From positions 62,001 through 126,000 of the forward strand of contig NZ_WQLA01000004.1 in assembly GCF_009755275.1 (NCBI RefSeq): 64,000 bases of DNA, in the 5' to 3' direction. Positions within the stretch are counted from its first letter, which is position 1. Each line of letters begins with the position of its first letter. This document shows positions 51,038 to 61,339 of the stretch, piece by piece. This DNA is from Mucilaginibacter aquatilis. GTDB lineage: Bacteria > Bacteroidota > Bacteroidia > Sphingobacteriales > Sphingobacteriaceae. Position numbers and translations under genes: made by a program. The notes under the pieces are model-generated. The model did not search any database. It was not told where the DNA came from and worked only from the letters and a program-made list of their open reading frames with translations.

Positions 51038-54000
51038 TTAAAAATTTACGTTTAAACCAAACATCAGTAATCGTGCGGTTGGATATGAGGCCATCCAGGT
51101 ATTGTCATAATTGAGTACCTGCCTAATGTTAGAGAAAGTGTAAAGGTTGTTTACACTCAGATTAGTTTCGATACCACTTACGCCTAGTTTTTTCACAATA
51201 TTTTGAGGTATGCGGTACCCAAACGTTATGTTTTTAACTTGAACATAGTTTACCTTTTTGTAGAAACCGTGACCAAAGCCGTTATTGTACCCCGGAGATA
51301 CAATGGTTGCACCTGGGTTTTCAGGAGTCCAGTAATTAGCATTATGCACGTAATTGGTTATTCCAAATGTCCACGACCCTAGGTTGGCCATGTTATCATC
51401 ACGCCATACACCAAAGGTTCCGGTGAGCAAGGCTGATAAATAGAAGTCTTTGTAAGTGAACCTGTTTGCTAACGATGCCGTGTAGCGGGGCATTCTTGAG
51501 CCGATTATCTTACGGTCGGCGGCGTTAATAAAACCATTACCATCAACATCCTCTAACTTGGCCGAACCGGGAGCAGCACCGGTTTGTGCTTCACGCTGAC
51601 TGCCATTTGCATCGGTATAAAAATACTGGTCGCCACGCTGCCATATGCCAACCATGTTATAATCGTAAAATACACGTAGCGGCTTTCCTATAAACCAGTT
51701 ATTATTTATGTCATCAAGCCCATCGCCACGCAACTCTATAATTTTGTCCCGGTCAAATGAAAAAACAGCAGTTGTGTTCCACTTGAAATTTTTGTTGTTG
51801 ATGTTTGTCGTATTTAAGGTTAGCTCTAAACCCTGGTTTTGGGTTTCGCCAACGTTGTCCCATATACGGCTGTAGCCGTTCATGATGGGCACTGTACGGG
51901 TCATCAACAAATCTTTTGTGCGCGAACGGTAAAAGTCTAGGCTACCGCTTACACGGTTGTTGAATAGTTGAAAATCAACACCAATATTTCCTGTATAAGT
52001 GGTTTCCCATTTCAGGTTAGGGTTACCCACACCATCGCCTGCAAGATACGCGGTGTTAACGGCGGTACCGCCATCGCCCCAGATGTATTTAACGTTTGAA
52101 TACAAACGATCAAGCGTGCGGTAAGGCGTAATAGCTTGGTTACCATTAGCACCATATGAAAGGCGTAATTTTAACATGTTTAGCCAGCTAACCTTATTCT
52201 TCAAAAAGCTTTCCTCGCCAATGTGCCAGGCTAATGCAGCTGATGGGAAAAACGCGTATTTATTGTTAACCCCGAATACTGAAGCACCATCAGAACGACC
52301 TGTAAGTGTGGCTATATACTTTCCTCTAAATGAATAATTTAGTCGCCCCATGTATGAAAGCAATGCAGTTTCAGACAAGCTTGAGGTATTAGATATATTA
52401 CGCGCAGCTGTGTTCATCATAAAATAGCTCGTTTCGTCGGTTACGAAGCCTTCGCCAGTTTGTGATGAGCCTGTACTTTTGGTTTGCTGCATACTGAAAA
52501 GTCCGGTGGCATCAAAGCGGTGCTCACCTACCTGGCGTTCATATTTCAGTATGTTCTCCCAGGTGTAATCATTATAATGATTGTTGCTGATGGTTGCCCG
52601 CCCGCCTACTAAGCCGGCCTGCTCCCGACCGTCGAAGGTATCGCGGCCATAATATGTTCCTGTAAAACCGCTACGGTAATTAAAACCGTAATTTGACCGG
52701 AACGACAAGCCTTTAACCGGTAGCAAAATATTTGCGTAGCCTGAAAGGAAGAAATTACGGTTAATCCGGTCCTGATCGGCATTCACATTACGCATCGGAT
52801 TTACTATCAGTGAGTATTCCATTGGTTCGGGAATATAATAACCCGATGCATCTATGTACTTACCATAGGGACTTTGCTTAATAGCATGCTCGATGTTAGG
52901 TTGCACACCGCCATCGCTACGCTGGGTAAACTGTGTACCAATGCCAATGGTAAGCCATTTGTTAAAAGTTTGATCAATGTTGGCTGTGATGTTGATACGG
53001 GTAAGTTTAGAATTGTAAACAACCCCATCTTGCTTTAAAGCAGCCGCCGAAGCCAAATATTTGGTACTCTCGGTACCACCCGAGATGCTTAATTGATGAT
53101 CGGTAGTGATAGCCCGCCGGAAAATGTAGCTCTGCCAGTCGTTAGTGATGCCTTTTAAATAGTTATCACGCTCCGACACTGATATTATTCCACCTGCAAT
53201 TGGGTCAAGCGCATCACCACTGTAATTTTCCCTCAAACGGCCAATATCCTGCTGAAAACGAATAAACTCATTTGGTCCCATCACGTCTATGCGCTGCATA
53301 GGCTCGGCCACACCTACCTGGCCACGGTATGTAACCTGCGGCTTACCAACCATACCACGTTTAGTTTGAATGAGGATTACCCCGTTTGAGCCGCGAGAGC
53401 CATAGATGGCTACTGCTGAGGCGTCTTTTAACACCGTTATGTTTTCTACGTTGTTCGGATCAATATCCACCAATGAGCCGCTGTATGGAATATTGTCTAA
53501 TACAATTAAGGGTGAATTATTGGCAGAAAGCGAGTTTTCACCGCGTATAAGTAACGACTGATCCTGACCCGGAGCTGCATTTGTAGTGGTAATGTTAAAA
53601 CCTGCAACCTGACCAACTAACCTATCCATTAGGTTTGGAGTAGATACCAGGCTTAACTGCTCTTTACCTACCACAGCTAAACCGCCGGTAAGGTCTTTCT
53701 TTTTGGCCGAGCCATAGCCTACAACAACCATTTGGTCGAGCACTTTATCACCGGCCATAGTTACATTTACTACACCCGACGATCCTACTTTTACCTCCTG
53801 GGCATCGAAACCAACATAGGTAAAAACTAATGTGGCACCCGCAGGAGCTTGTAGAGTGTAGTGGCCATCGGCATCTGTTTGGGTACCGTTATTGCTTCCC
53901 TTAACAATAACTGATACGCCAATTAACGCTGCTTTGCCCGAATCAGTAACCTTACCTGTAACTTTGATGTTATTTTGTGCAAAGCCATAACCGGCCGCCA

Positions 54001-54058
54001 GCATTAGCATAATGAGCATAAGCCAGCTTTTAAGTTCTTTGTATAATTCTTTTCTCAT
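51038..54058 (-). CDS. SusC-like TonB-dependent transporter (second locus)
   Basis: A 1006-residue TonB-dependent transporter. Signal peptide to about residue 27 (ending GFAQ), carboxypeptidase-regulatory-like domain (VTGKVTDSGKAALIGVSVIVKG), TonB box region DQMVVVGYGSAKKKDLTGG, plug with SPLIVLDNIPYSG and YGSRGSNGVILIQTK, and the barrel ending GLNVNF. It is the first gene of a minus-strand block. The 516-bp spacer upstream carries direct and inverted repeats but no consensus promoter that I can see. Confidence 0.95.
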   Translation of the reverse strand: MRKELYKELKSWLMLIMLMLAAGYGFAQNNIKVTGKVTDSGKAALIGVSVIVKGSNNGTQTDADGHYTLQAPAGATLVFTYVGFDAQEVKVGSSGVVNVTMAGDKVLDQMVVVGYGSAKKKDLTGGLAVVGKEQLSLVSTPNLMDRLVGQVAGFNITTTNAAPGQDQSLLIRGENSLSANNSPLIVLDNIPYSGSLVDIDPNNVENITVLKDASAVAIYGSRGSNGVILIQTKRGMVGKPQVTYRGQVGVAEPMQRIDVMGPNEFIRFQQDIGRLRENYSGDALDPIAGGIISVSERDNYLKGITNDWQSYIFRRAITTDHQLSISGGTESTKYLASAAALKQDGVVYNSKLTRINITANIDQTFNKWLTIGIGTQFTQRSDGGVQPNIEHAIKQSPYGKYIDASGYYIPEPMEYSLIVNPMRNVNADQDRINRNFFLSGYANILLPVKGLSFRSNYGFNYRSGFTGTYYGRDTFDGREQAGLVGGRATISNNHYNDYTWENILKYERQVGEHRFDATGLFSMQQTKSTGSSQTGEGFVTDETSYFMMNTAARNISNTSSLSETALLSYMGRLNYSFRGKYIATLTGRSDGASVFGVNNKYAFFPSAALAWHIGEESFLKNKVSWLNMLKLRLSYGANGNQAITPYRTLDRLYSNVKYIWGDGGTAVNTAYLAGDGVGNPNLKWETTYTGNIGVDFQLFNNRVSGSLDFYRSRTKDLLMTRTVPIMNGYSRIWDNVGETQNQGLELTLNTTNINNKNFKWNTTAVFSFDRDKIIELRGDGLDDINNNWFIGKPLRVFYDYNMVGIWQRGDQYFYTDANGSQREAQTGAAPGSAKLEDVDGNGFINAADRKIIGSRMPRYTASLANRFTYKDFYLSALLTGTFGVWRDDNMANLGSWTFGITNYVHNANYWTPENPGATIVSPGYNNGFGHGFYKKVNYVQVKNITFGYRIPQNIVKKLGVSGIETNLSVNNLYTFSNIRQVLNYDNTWMASYPTARLLMFGLNVNF

Positions 54059-54098
54059 TAAGGAGTTTTTTGGGATTTGTGTGATTATTTTGTGTTTG

Positions 54099-54114
54099 CC
54101 TCACAGAAGTGAGG
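54099..54114 (-). other. Small leader hairpin before susC (second locus)
   Basis: CCTCAC, AGAA, GTGAGG: a 6-bp stem with a tetraloop, 40 bp upstream of the SusC start codon. Probably in the mRNA leader. Confidence 0.35.
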
Positions 54115-54192
54115 AATTGTAACTATCCGTAATCGGGTGGTTTTTTTAACATTTGGAATACTAAAATTTGAACAATAGAATTGCTTACCGCC

Positions 54193-54211
54193 TGAAAAGC
54201 AGTGAAAAGCA
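54193..54211. promoter_or_regulatory. Phased direct repeat TGAAAAGCA x2
   Basis: Two identical 9-bp copies (54193-54201 and 54203-54211), exactly 10 bp apart, 135 bp upstream of susC. Direct repeats one helical turn apart are typical activator sites. Confidence 0.4.
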
Positions 54212-54280
54212 CTACCCCGCATTACGGCCGGGTGATTCAATACATAGCAGTGATTAGGGTTTTGCAGCCCTCGGGATCAA

Positions 54281-54360
54281 GAAGGTTTTTGATTGCAGCA
54301 ACAATGTTCATGTGACGTTGCCCGCAAATAATCCAGATGAGATGGTTTAAAAAAACCTTC
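54281..54360. other. Inverted repeat enclosing 60 nt, possible structured RNA
   Basis: GAAGGTTTTT (54281-54290) and AAAAACCTTC (54351-54360) are perfect 10-bp arms around 60 bases that hold a GCAAC/GTTGC inner hairpin. In the 516-bp spacer between GH36 and SusC genes. Could be a small RNA or leader structure. Confidence 0.3.
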
Positions 54361-54486
54361 GGAGTGATGACGTAAAAAAATTTCTGTCATAATTTAAAAT
54401 GGTTGTTTGGTTTACAATTATTAACTGGTGAAGCAAATTTGTTGAGTATAAGCTCACCATAAGCCCCATAAATCAACCATTTAGGG

Positions 54487-54518
54487 GGTACTTTTTCGCC
54501 AAATGGCAAAAAAGTACC
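54487..54518. repeat. Near-perfect 14-bp hairpin, repeat-like
   Basis: GGTACTTTTTCGCC, AAAT, GGCAAAAAAGTACC: 14-bp stem with one imperfect pair (G-U when read on the minus strand) and a 4-nt loop, 56 bp past the GH36 stop. Long, symmetrical stems of this kind in spacers are often dispersed repeats; it may also end the GH36 transcript. Confidence 0.5.
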
Positions 54519-54574
54519 TTGTTTTAATGTTTTTAAGTTAGATATAATTCCATGCTAACATTTTGTTATACAAA

Positions 54575-56731
54575 TCATTGAGCAGTAATTTCAACAATTG
54601 AACTTGTTAACGCCTTTAAATGCCAACTATTTAAGTCGAGTCCTACTTTCATTAAAAAATCACCGGTGTATACACGGCCGTTATCAGGCAAGATAGGCTT
54701 GGCTCCTGTCATTACATTTATTTCTTCCACCTTGTACTTTTTGGCAGTGTCAAGTCCTTGTAGTTTCACACGGTTAACTGTTTCTCGCTCGCGGATGTTG
54801 AGATTGTAGTTAAATACAACAGCTTTGGCTTTAGCACTATCAACATACATTAATACAGCGCGGCTTTCTTCATAAGGTGATATAAGGCGATATAAATCTC
54901 CGTACCATATTACGTTGCTTAAGCGTTTATAGTTTTTGATAGCCTGCTTGCTAAATGCCAGTTCATCGGGTGTCATTTTTTTGACATCGATGTCATACCC
55001 CAACTTGCCCATCATAGCTACATCGGTACGAAATTTGAGTGGCTGCTTTCCCCACGATGTAACATGACTTGCAACCACGTTGGCCGGGTAAAAATTGCTG
55101 TAACCCCATTGCATATAAACCCGCTCTAACGGATCGGTGTTATCACTGGCCCAAAACTCGGTAAAGTATTTAAGTGCTTCGTAATCTATACGGCTTCCTC
55201 CGCCCGAGCATAACATGATTGGTAAATGTGGGTGCTTAGCACGTAAACGCTCAAAAACCTTGTATAAATTTAGTACATAATCAACGTACAGGTTTGATTG
55301 CTTATCTTTTAAATACGGCGACCAGGTATTGGTCATTAAGCGGTTACAATCCCACTTAATAAATCCTAAACCAGGATTTTTACTAATCAGGTCATCCATG
55401 GTTTGGTACACAAAATTTGCCACCGTTGGGTTAGCTAAATCAAGCACCATTTGGTTGCGTTGCTCGTTTACAGCGCGGTTTGGTAACCGTAGTACCCAAT
55501 CAGGGTGCTTTTCGTAGAGTTCACTTTTGGGGTTCACCATTTCGGGCTCAATCCATATTCCAAACTTGGTGCCTTTGGCTTCGGCTTGTTTAATGAGATT
55601 GCCAATGCCGTTTGGTAGTTTAGATTTGGTAGGCTGCCAGTCTCCCAAACCAGCTTTATCATTACTACGTGGATATTTGTTACCAAACCAGCCATCGTCA
55701 AGCAAAAACAAGTCAACGCCAAGGTTTGCGGCATCATCAAACAAGCCACTAAGCTTTTGCTCGTCAAAGTTGAAAAAGGTGGTTTCCCAATTATTTAATA
55801 ACACAAGACGAGGTTTGTTACCGTCCATAACATCATAATTACGCGCCCATTTGTGCAAATTACGACTGGCCTGCCCTCTGCCGTTTGCCGAGTAAGTAAA
55901 AATAAACACTGGCGTTGTAAAAGTTTTACCCGCTGCCAAACGATAGGCTGATGCATAAGGGTTAATGCCCGATATTACCCGCAACGCGTTATTCTGATCT
56001 GTTTCGAAATGAAACTTGAAATTACCTGTCCAGGCAAGAGTTGCAGCAATTACTTCGCCGCTGGTTTCGTCAGACTGCTTACCCAACGATAGCATAAACA
56101 ACGGACTTTGGTACATAGCCGCACGCGTACCCAACTTGCTGTCAATTTCCTTAATTCCACTGGTTAGCTTTGATTCCTGCATCTTCATCTCGGCAGCCCA
56201 ATCGCCATGATATTGAGTTAGCCAGTACTCACGGGCATCAAAATTTAACATGGAAGAAGCATAATCATTTAAGGTAATCTCACCCTTCTCTCCGTTGATA
56301 ATTTCTGTCCAGCTTTTTATGACATCCTCTTTGGCAAATGCTTGGTAGTGCAGCTTAACCGTTAGCGGGTATTTTGGATCTTTAAGCGTTACAATTGTTT
56401 CGGTGCAGCCCGCTACTGGTTGTTGAGTATTTTGTTCGGTATACAACAACTCAAGTGATGGGTTTACATCTGTATGTGTTACACGGATGGCCGGTTGAAA
56501 TGAATCTTCCATTCCACCACATACGTATACTTCCTTGCCTTGTGGAAGCGTTGCGTTATCGGCCGGGTTTAACAGCTTTGCCCCCAAATAATTTTGGTAT
56601 ACCCTGCCGTTTTTGCCGACACTCAAAACCATTGAAACGTGGTCTGTTTCTATTGTTATACGTTTATTATTTTGCGCTTTTGTGACAGCGCAGATAGAAA
56701 GCAGTGCTACAATTGATATATACTTCTTCAT
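54575..56731 (-). CDS. GH36 alpha-galactosidase
   Basis: A 718-residue secreted alpha-galactosidase (signal peptide ending TKAQ). N-terminal beta-supersandwich, then the barrel with the nucleophile Asp461 in FIKWDCNR, the acid/base Asp530 in FWASDNTD, and the substrate motifs LDDGWFG and CSGGGSRID. The 69-residue gap between the two aspartates matches characterised GH36 enzymes. It removes alpha-galactose branches, as in galactomannan, raffinose-type or galactosyl side chains. Last of five glycosidase genes in one direction. Confidence 0.95.
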   Translation of the reverse strand: MKKYISIVALLSICAVTKAQNNKRITIETDHVSMVLSVGKNGRVYQNYLGAKLLNPADNATLPQGKEVYVCGGMEDSFQPAIRVTHTDVNPSLELLYTEQNTQQPVAGCTETIVTLKDPKYPLTVKLHYQAFAKEDVIKSWTEIINGEKGEITLNDYASSMLNFDAREYWLTQYHGDWAAEMKMQESKLTSGIKEIDSKLGTRAAMYQSPLFMLSLGKQSDETSGEVIAATLAWTGNFKFHFETDQNNALRVISGINPYASAYRLAAGKTFTTPVFIFTYSANGRGQASRNLHKWARNYDVMDGNKPRLVLLNNWETTFFNFDEQKLSGLFDDAANLGVDLFLLDDGWFGNKYPRSNDKAGLGDWQPTKSKLPNGIGNLIKQAEAKGTKFGIWIEPEMVNPKSELYEKHPDWVLRLPNRAVNEQRNQMVLDLANPTVANFVYQTMDDLISKNPGLGFIKWDCNRLMTNTWSPYLKDKQSNLYVDYVLNLYKVFERLRAKHPHLPIMLCSGGGSRIDYEALKYFTEFWASDNTDPLERVYMQWGYSNFYPANVVASHVTSWGKQPLKFRTDVAMMGKLGYDIDVKKMTPDELAFSKQAIKNYKRLSNVIWYGDLYRLISPYEESRAVLMYVDSAKAKAVVFNYNLNIRERETVNRVKLQGLDTAKKYKVEEINVMTGAKPILPDNGRVYTGDFLMKVGLDLNSWHLKALTSSIVEITAQ

Positions 56732-56748
56732 TAGGTATTTACTTAAAT

Positions 56749-59094
56749 TTATTTGGCTGTAAGACTTAATGATGCATCCTTAAGGCCGGCTGCCGAGGCA
56801 GTAAGTTTTACCTTGCCACCCTTACGTGTGCTGCGCAATACTACCAAACATTTGCCATCATTTACCTTCCTGTGGTTAGCTACAAAATGCTCATCGCTCA
56901 TACGATCGTTATTTGCTACTCCTGCTAACGTAGCTTCGCCCGAAAGTTTGAAATTTATGCTGTTGGTAGCTTCAGGTACAACCAATCCATTTTTATCAAC
57001 CACGGTTACCATTATATAAGCAAGATCGAGCCCGTTGGCATTAAAATGAGCAGAATCAGTTTCAAGAACAATACGCTCAGCCTTACCGGTGGTTTTGGCT
57101 TCGTCGGTTGCAATTTGTTTACCGTTTTTTCGGGCCACGGCTTTTATAGTGCCTGGCTCGTAATTAACTTCCCAGCTTATTTTATGCTTCGGAAAGTCTT
57201 TCATGTATTTCACACCTACCGACTTGTTGTTTACAAACAACTCCACCTCGTCACCGGTGGTAAAGGTGTAGAGGGTAAGTTTTTGGCCGGGCTTCCAGTT
57301 CCAGCTATCACTCATTTTAATAGTATTCATAAACACATCGTTCCACACACGCGACTCGCTTGCCGACGCATCAAACACAGCTACCTTTACCATTGGCTGC
57401 TCGCTATAAAGGCTTTGGATGTAGTATGTGATAGGTTTCCAGAAGTCACACCAGTCAATTAAGCCGTTCCACCCTTTTGACGGCCATTTGAATGATTCGC
57501 CAATATAATCTGTACCGCCCCAGTAAAACTGGCCGCAAGCATAACTATGATCATAATTGAAAAAGTTTTCGCCTCCGTTATCAGTGGTCATTTCGCTTTC
57601 GATGAATATAAGTTGTGGAAATTTCGGATGATCACGTTTGTAAAATCTTGACATGTAGTTGTCGCTCATTACGTCCATATGAAAAGCCATCGGCGCCGGG
57701 CTATCTTCATCACGCGAAGGGTAAAGCCCCGAGGTTACCTTGCGTGATGGGTCAGCCTGATGCGCAAATTCAACCATCTTGTTGAGCTGTAACACAAATG
57801 CCGAATCTTTGTATTCCTGCTTAACTGCAACTTCATTGCCCACGCTCCAAATAAACACACTTGGATGATTGCGGTCGCGCTTAATAAACCAGCCTAAATC
57901 GGGCTGCCAATGTTGTTTAAAGTCTTCACCTGGTCCGTAGTATTCACTGCTCCACTTATCAAAAGCCTCGTTAAATACCAATAAGCCCATTTCATCGCAC
58001 ATATCAAGCACCGATTTCGTATACGGATTATGTGCCAGCCTTATAGCATTAACACCCATTTTTTTGAGCCCAAGCAGGCGACGTTTATAACCCTTATCAA
58101 ATGCAGCTGCACCTAGCGGACCTAAATCATGGTGAATATTTACACCGTTTAAAAACACCTTTCTTCCATTAAGTAAAAAGCCCTGCTCTGGTGTGAAATC
58201 AATTGTACGGATACCAAAACGACTGGTATACTCATCGCTTTCATTACCGCCAATACTCACGTAGCTTTTCACAATGTAAATATTGGGCTTAAGTATATCC
58301 CAAATTTCGGGGTTTTGAATAGTAGTATGCTGCTGAAATCTATATGTCTCGCGCGCACGTAACGGAACTGTACTTAAAATTGATTGCACCTCTTTACCGC
58401 CAGGAGAAAGAATAACCGTTTTTAAGGTAGCGGTAATAGCACTATTAGCTGTGTTGCTTACCTCGGTTTGTACCGATACTTTTGCTTTACCATCTCCAAT
58501 AAAGGGTGTTGTTATGTAGGTACCATTTTCGGCTATGTGCAAAGGGTTTCTTATGTGCAGCCAAACATTACGATAGATGCCCTCACCCGTGTACCAGCGT
58601 GAACTTTGCTTGTAAGTGTTATCATACCTTACCGCTATAACGTTGTTTTGGCCTGGTATTACGTATTTAGTAACATCAAGGGTAAAGCCGGTGTAGCCGT
58701 TTAAATGTTTAATTAAATGCGTACCGTTAACCCAAACCTCGGCAGCGCGGTATACTCCCTCAAATTCAATGCTGATGATTTTGCCTTTAGCATTTGCAGG
58801 CATAAAAAGCAACTTACGGTACCAGCCGATATGCCGCGGACGGAAACCATTTTGCCGGGTACCGCTTACTGTGTCGAAACCACCTGCAATGCTGCCATCA
58901 TGAGGTAGGTGTACGGTTTGCCACTTTTTATCGTCAAATACTTTTTCTTTTGCTGCAGAGTTGTCGCCTATGTAAAACTTCCAATCGAAATTGATAAGAC
59001 TATCCTTGTGACTGGTTGTTTGAGCTGAAAGAATATGAACACCAACCGCAAATACAAGCGCCAGCGTAACTATAAATTTTGTATAAAATGTCAT
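56749..59094 (-). CDS. GH2 beta-galactosidase-like enzyme
   Basis: A 781-residue secreted GH2 enzyme. The ATG at 59094 starts a good signal peptide (MTFYTKFIVTLALVF..., ending LSAQ); a GTG four codons upstream touches the GH3 stop. Jelly-roll and Ig domains, then the barrel with acid/base Glu in WSVGNEV and the nucleophile Glu in FIESEMTT, and C-terminal DUF4982/Ig-type domains. Members of this type are exo-beta-galactosidases, though other beta-glycosides are possible. Spacing is 11 bp after the GH3 gene and 17 bp before GH36. Confidence 0.9.
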   Translation of the reverse strand: MTFYTKFIVTLALVFAVGVHILSAQTTSHKDSLINFDWKFYIGDNSAAKEKVFDDKKWQTVHLPHDGSIAGGFDTVSGTRQNGFRPRHIGWYRKLLFMPANAKGKIISIEFEGVYRAAEVWVNGTHLIKHLNGYTGFTLDVTKYVIPGQNNVIAVRYDNTYKQSSRWYTGEGIYRNVWLHIRNPLHIAENGTYITTPFIGDGKAKVSVQTEVSNTANSAITATLKTVILSPGGKEVQSILSTVPLRARETYRFQQHTTIQNPEIWDILKPNIYIVKSYVSIGGNESDEYTSRFGIRTIDFTPEQGFLLNGRKVFLNGVNIHHDLGPLGAAAFDKGYKRRLLGLKKMGVNAIRLAHNPYTKSVLDMCDEMGLLVFNEAFDKWSSEYYGPGEDFKQHWQPDLGWFIKRDRNHPSVFIWSVGNEVAVKQEYKDSAFVLQLNKMVEFAHQADPSRKVTSGLYPSRDEDSPAPMAFHMDVMSDNYMSRFYKRDHPKFPQLIFIESEMTTDNGGENFFNYDHSYACGQFYWGGTDYIGESFKWPSKGWNGLIDWCDFWKPITYYIQSLYSEQPMVKVAVFDASASESRVWNDVFMNTIKMSDSWNWKPGQKLTLYTFTTGDEVELFVNNKSVGVKYMKDFPKHKISWEVNYEPGTIKAVARKNGKQIATDEAKTTGKAERIVLETDSAHFNANGLDLAYIMVTVVDKNGLVVPEATNSINFKLSGEATLAGVANNDRMSDEHFVANHRKVNDGKCLVVLRSTRKGGKVKLTASAAGLKDASLSLTAK

Positions 59095-59105
59095 ATAGGG
59101 CTGCA

Positions 59106-61328
59106 CTATTTAAGTTCCATATCTGCTTGAAGCTCGAGTTTATCAGACGAGCCACCAATCATGATTTTAAATTTACCCGGCTCCGAATCCCATTTTAATT
59201 GTTGGTTGTAAAAAGCCAGCGTTTCATTACTTATGGTAAAGCTGATTGTTTTGGATTCGCCAGGGCTGAGGGCTACCTTTTGGAAGCCTTTAAGTTTTTT
59301 GGTTGGTTGCACAACTGATGCAACAGGGTCATGAACATATAACTGCACTACTTCTTCGCCCGCAGTTGTACCCGTATTAGTCAGGTTAAAAGAAGCGGTG
59401 ATTACTCCTTTTTTATCCATTGTAGTATTGCTAAGTTTTAGGTCGGCATACTTGTAAGTTGTATAGCTAAGTCCGTAACCAAATGCATAAAGCGGAGAAT
59501 TTGGAACATCGATGTAGCCAGTTTGATATTGAAATACATTAGCATTATACGGATGACCGGTTTTGTAATCATTATAGGTTAGTGGAATTTGGCCAACCGA
59601 ACGCGGGAAGGTAACCGGCAGCTTTCCGGATGGATTCATTTTGCCGGTAAGCACATCCGCAATGGCATTGCCAGCCTGGTCACCCAGGAACCATGCATAA
59701 ACCACTGCTTTTGCTTTATCAGCAATTTGGTTGAATGTAAGTGGCCTGCCTGCCATTAAAACAGCAACTACAGGTTTTCCGGTGGCTTGTACTGCGTTAA
59801 AAAGTTCGTTTTGTTTACCAGGCAAGCCTATGTCGGCCCTTGATCTTGATTCGCCGCTCATGTCATAGGCTTCACCTAAAGCCATAATAACCAGATCGGC
59901 ATCTTTGGCAATTTTTACTGCCTCAGCAATTCCGGTTGTATCATTGGTTTTGATGCTTGCACCTTTTACAAAGTTTATACGAACATTATTACCCAATTTT
60001 TGCTGTAAACCTTTCAATAATGTAACTACCCTGTCAGCATCATTTGCCCCGGCCCACGCACCCTGCATATCACGTTTTGAATCGCCCAGAGGGCCTATGA
60101 GCGCAATAGTTTTTACGCTTTGCTTAATTGGAAGAACAGCATCCTGATTTTTAAGAAGTACTATTGATTTTTGAGCAACCTTAAGCGTTGCGTTAACATG
60201 TTCAGGGTTATTCAGTTCCGCCTTCTCGCGTTCCTCGCTGCAAAACCGGTAAGGATCATCAAACAAACCAAGCTCAAACTTTTTGGCAAGAATGCGTTTC
60301 ACTGCATCATCAATTATTTTGACGCTTACTTTCTTCGAGCTGACCAAATCTTTTAAATGCTCAAGGTAGCTATAGCTCATCATGTCCATGTCGCAGCCCG
60401 AAAGAATCGCTTTCAAAGCAGCCTCCTTTTTATCGGCTACGTAACCCCATTTAATCATCTGATCTATAGACCCCCAGTCGCTAACAACAAACCCACTGTA
60501 ATTCCATTTTCCTTTGAGTATATCACGTTGGAGATAGTCACTCGCCGCAGCGGGCACGCCATTTAAGGTATTGAATGAGCTCATAAATGTTGCAGCACCG
60601 GCATCAACAGCTGCCTTAAATGGCGGCAGATAGGTTTCCCAAAGCTGATGATCGCTCATTTCAACATCATTATAGTCGCGCCCTGATGATACTGCACCAT
60701 AGGCAGCAAAATGTTTAGCGCAAGCCATAACTGCATCTAACCCACCCAGTTTTTTACCTTGAAAGCCAATGATACGCGCCTTAGCTATTTCGTTACCCAA
60801 ATAGGTGTCTTCACCTGCGCCTTCCATTATACGCCCCCAGCGCGGGTCACGGGCTATATCAACCATTGGTGCAAACGTCCAGTGTAAGCCCACAGCCGCA
60901 GCTTCTTTGGCTGCTATGTGTGCCGAAAGACCAATAAGATCCATATCCCAAGTTGCAGACTCGGCTAACGGAACAGGAAAAATAGTTTTGTAGCCATGTA
61001 TAACGTCCATACCAAACAGCAATGGAATTTTAAGACGCGATTGCATAGCTACCTCCTGCACCTGCCGGGTATTTTTAACACCTTGAACGTTAAGCATTGA
61101 ACCTACGCGGCCTAGCTTAATATCATTTAACATATTGGCGTTTTGCTTAACCAAAGGGCCTGTTACTTCCCTGCCCGAGTATTGGTTTAGCTGACCTATT
61201 TTTTCGTCAAGCGTCATCAAACGCATAACTGAATCAACCCGCTGATTAACAGATTTTCGTTGTGCAACTGCGCTTAGCTGTATACCGGCAAGCGCAAGGC
61301 TCAAAACGCCTATACCTAATTTGTGCAT
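59106..61328 (-). CDS. GH3 beta-glucosidase (BglX-like)
   Basis: A 740-residue secreted GH3 enzyme (signal peptide ending SAVAQ). The nucleophile is Asp284 in GFVVSDWGS; KHFAAYGA precedes it; the acid/base is probably Glu493 in MSGESRSRAD of the second domain. A C-terminal fibronectin-like domain ends the chain. Length and motifs match periplasmic beta-glucosidase BglX, which trims beta-linked glucose (or xylose) from oligosaccharide ends. Confidence 0.94.
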   Translation of the reverse strand: MHKLGIGVLSLALAGIQLSAVAQRKSVNQRVDSVMRLMTLDEKIGQLNQYSGREVTGPLVKQNANMLNDIKLGRVGSMLNVQGVKNTRQVQEVAMQSRLKIPLLFGMDVIHGYKTIFPVPLAESATWDMDLIGLSAHIAAKEAAAVGLHWTFAPMVDIARDPRWGRIMEGAGEDTYLGNEIAKARIIGFQGKKLGGLDAVMACAKHFAAYGAVSSGRDYNDVEMSDHQLWETYLPPFKAAVDAGAATFMSSFNTLNGVPAAASDYLQRDILKGKWNYSGFVVSDWGSIDQMIKWGYVADKKEAALKAILSGCDMDMMSYSYLEHLKDLVSSKKVSVKIIDDAVKRILAKKFELGLFDDPYRFCSEEREKAELNNPEHVNATLKVAQKSIVLLKNQDAVLPIKQSVKTIALIGPLGDSKRDMQGAWAGANDADRVVTLLKGLQQKLGNNVRINFVKGASIKTNDTTGIAEAVKIAKDADLVIMALGEAYDMSGESRSRADIGLPGKQNELFNAVQATGKPVVAVLMAGRPLTFNQIADKAKAVVYAWFLGDQAGNAIADVLTGKMNPSGKLPVTFPRSVGQIPLTYNDYKTGHPYNANVFQYQTGYIDVPNSPLYAFGYGLSYTTYKYADLKLSNTTMDKKGVITASFNLTNTGTTAGEEVVQLYVHDPVASVVQPTKKLKGFQKVALSPGESKTISFTISNETLAFYNQQLKWDSEPGKFKIMIGGSSDKLELQADMELK

Positions 61329-61339
61329 TAATAGTAAAT

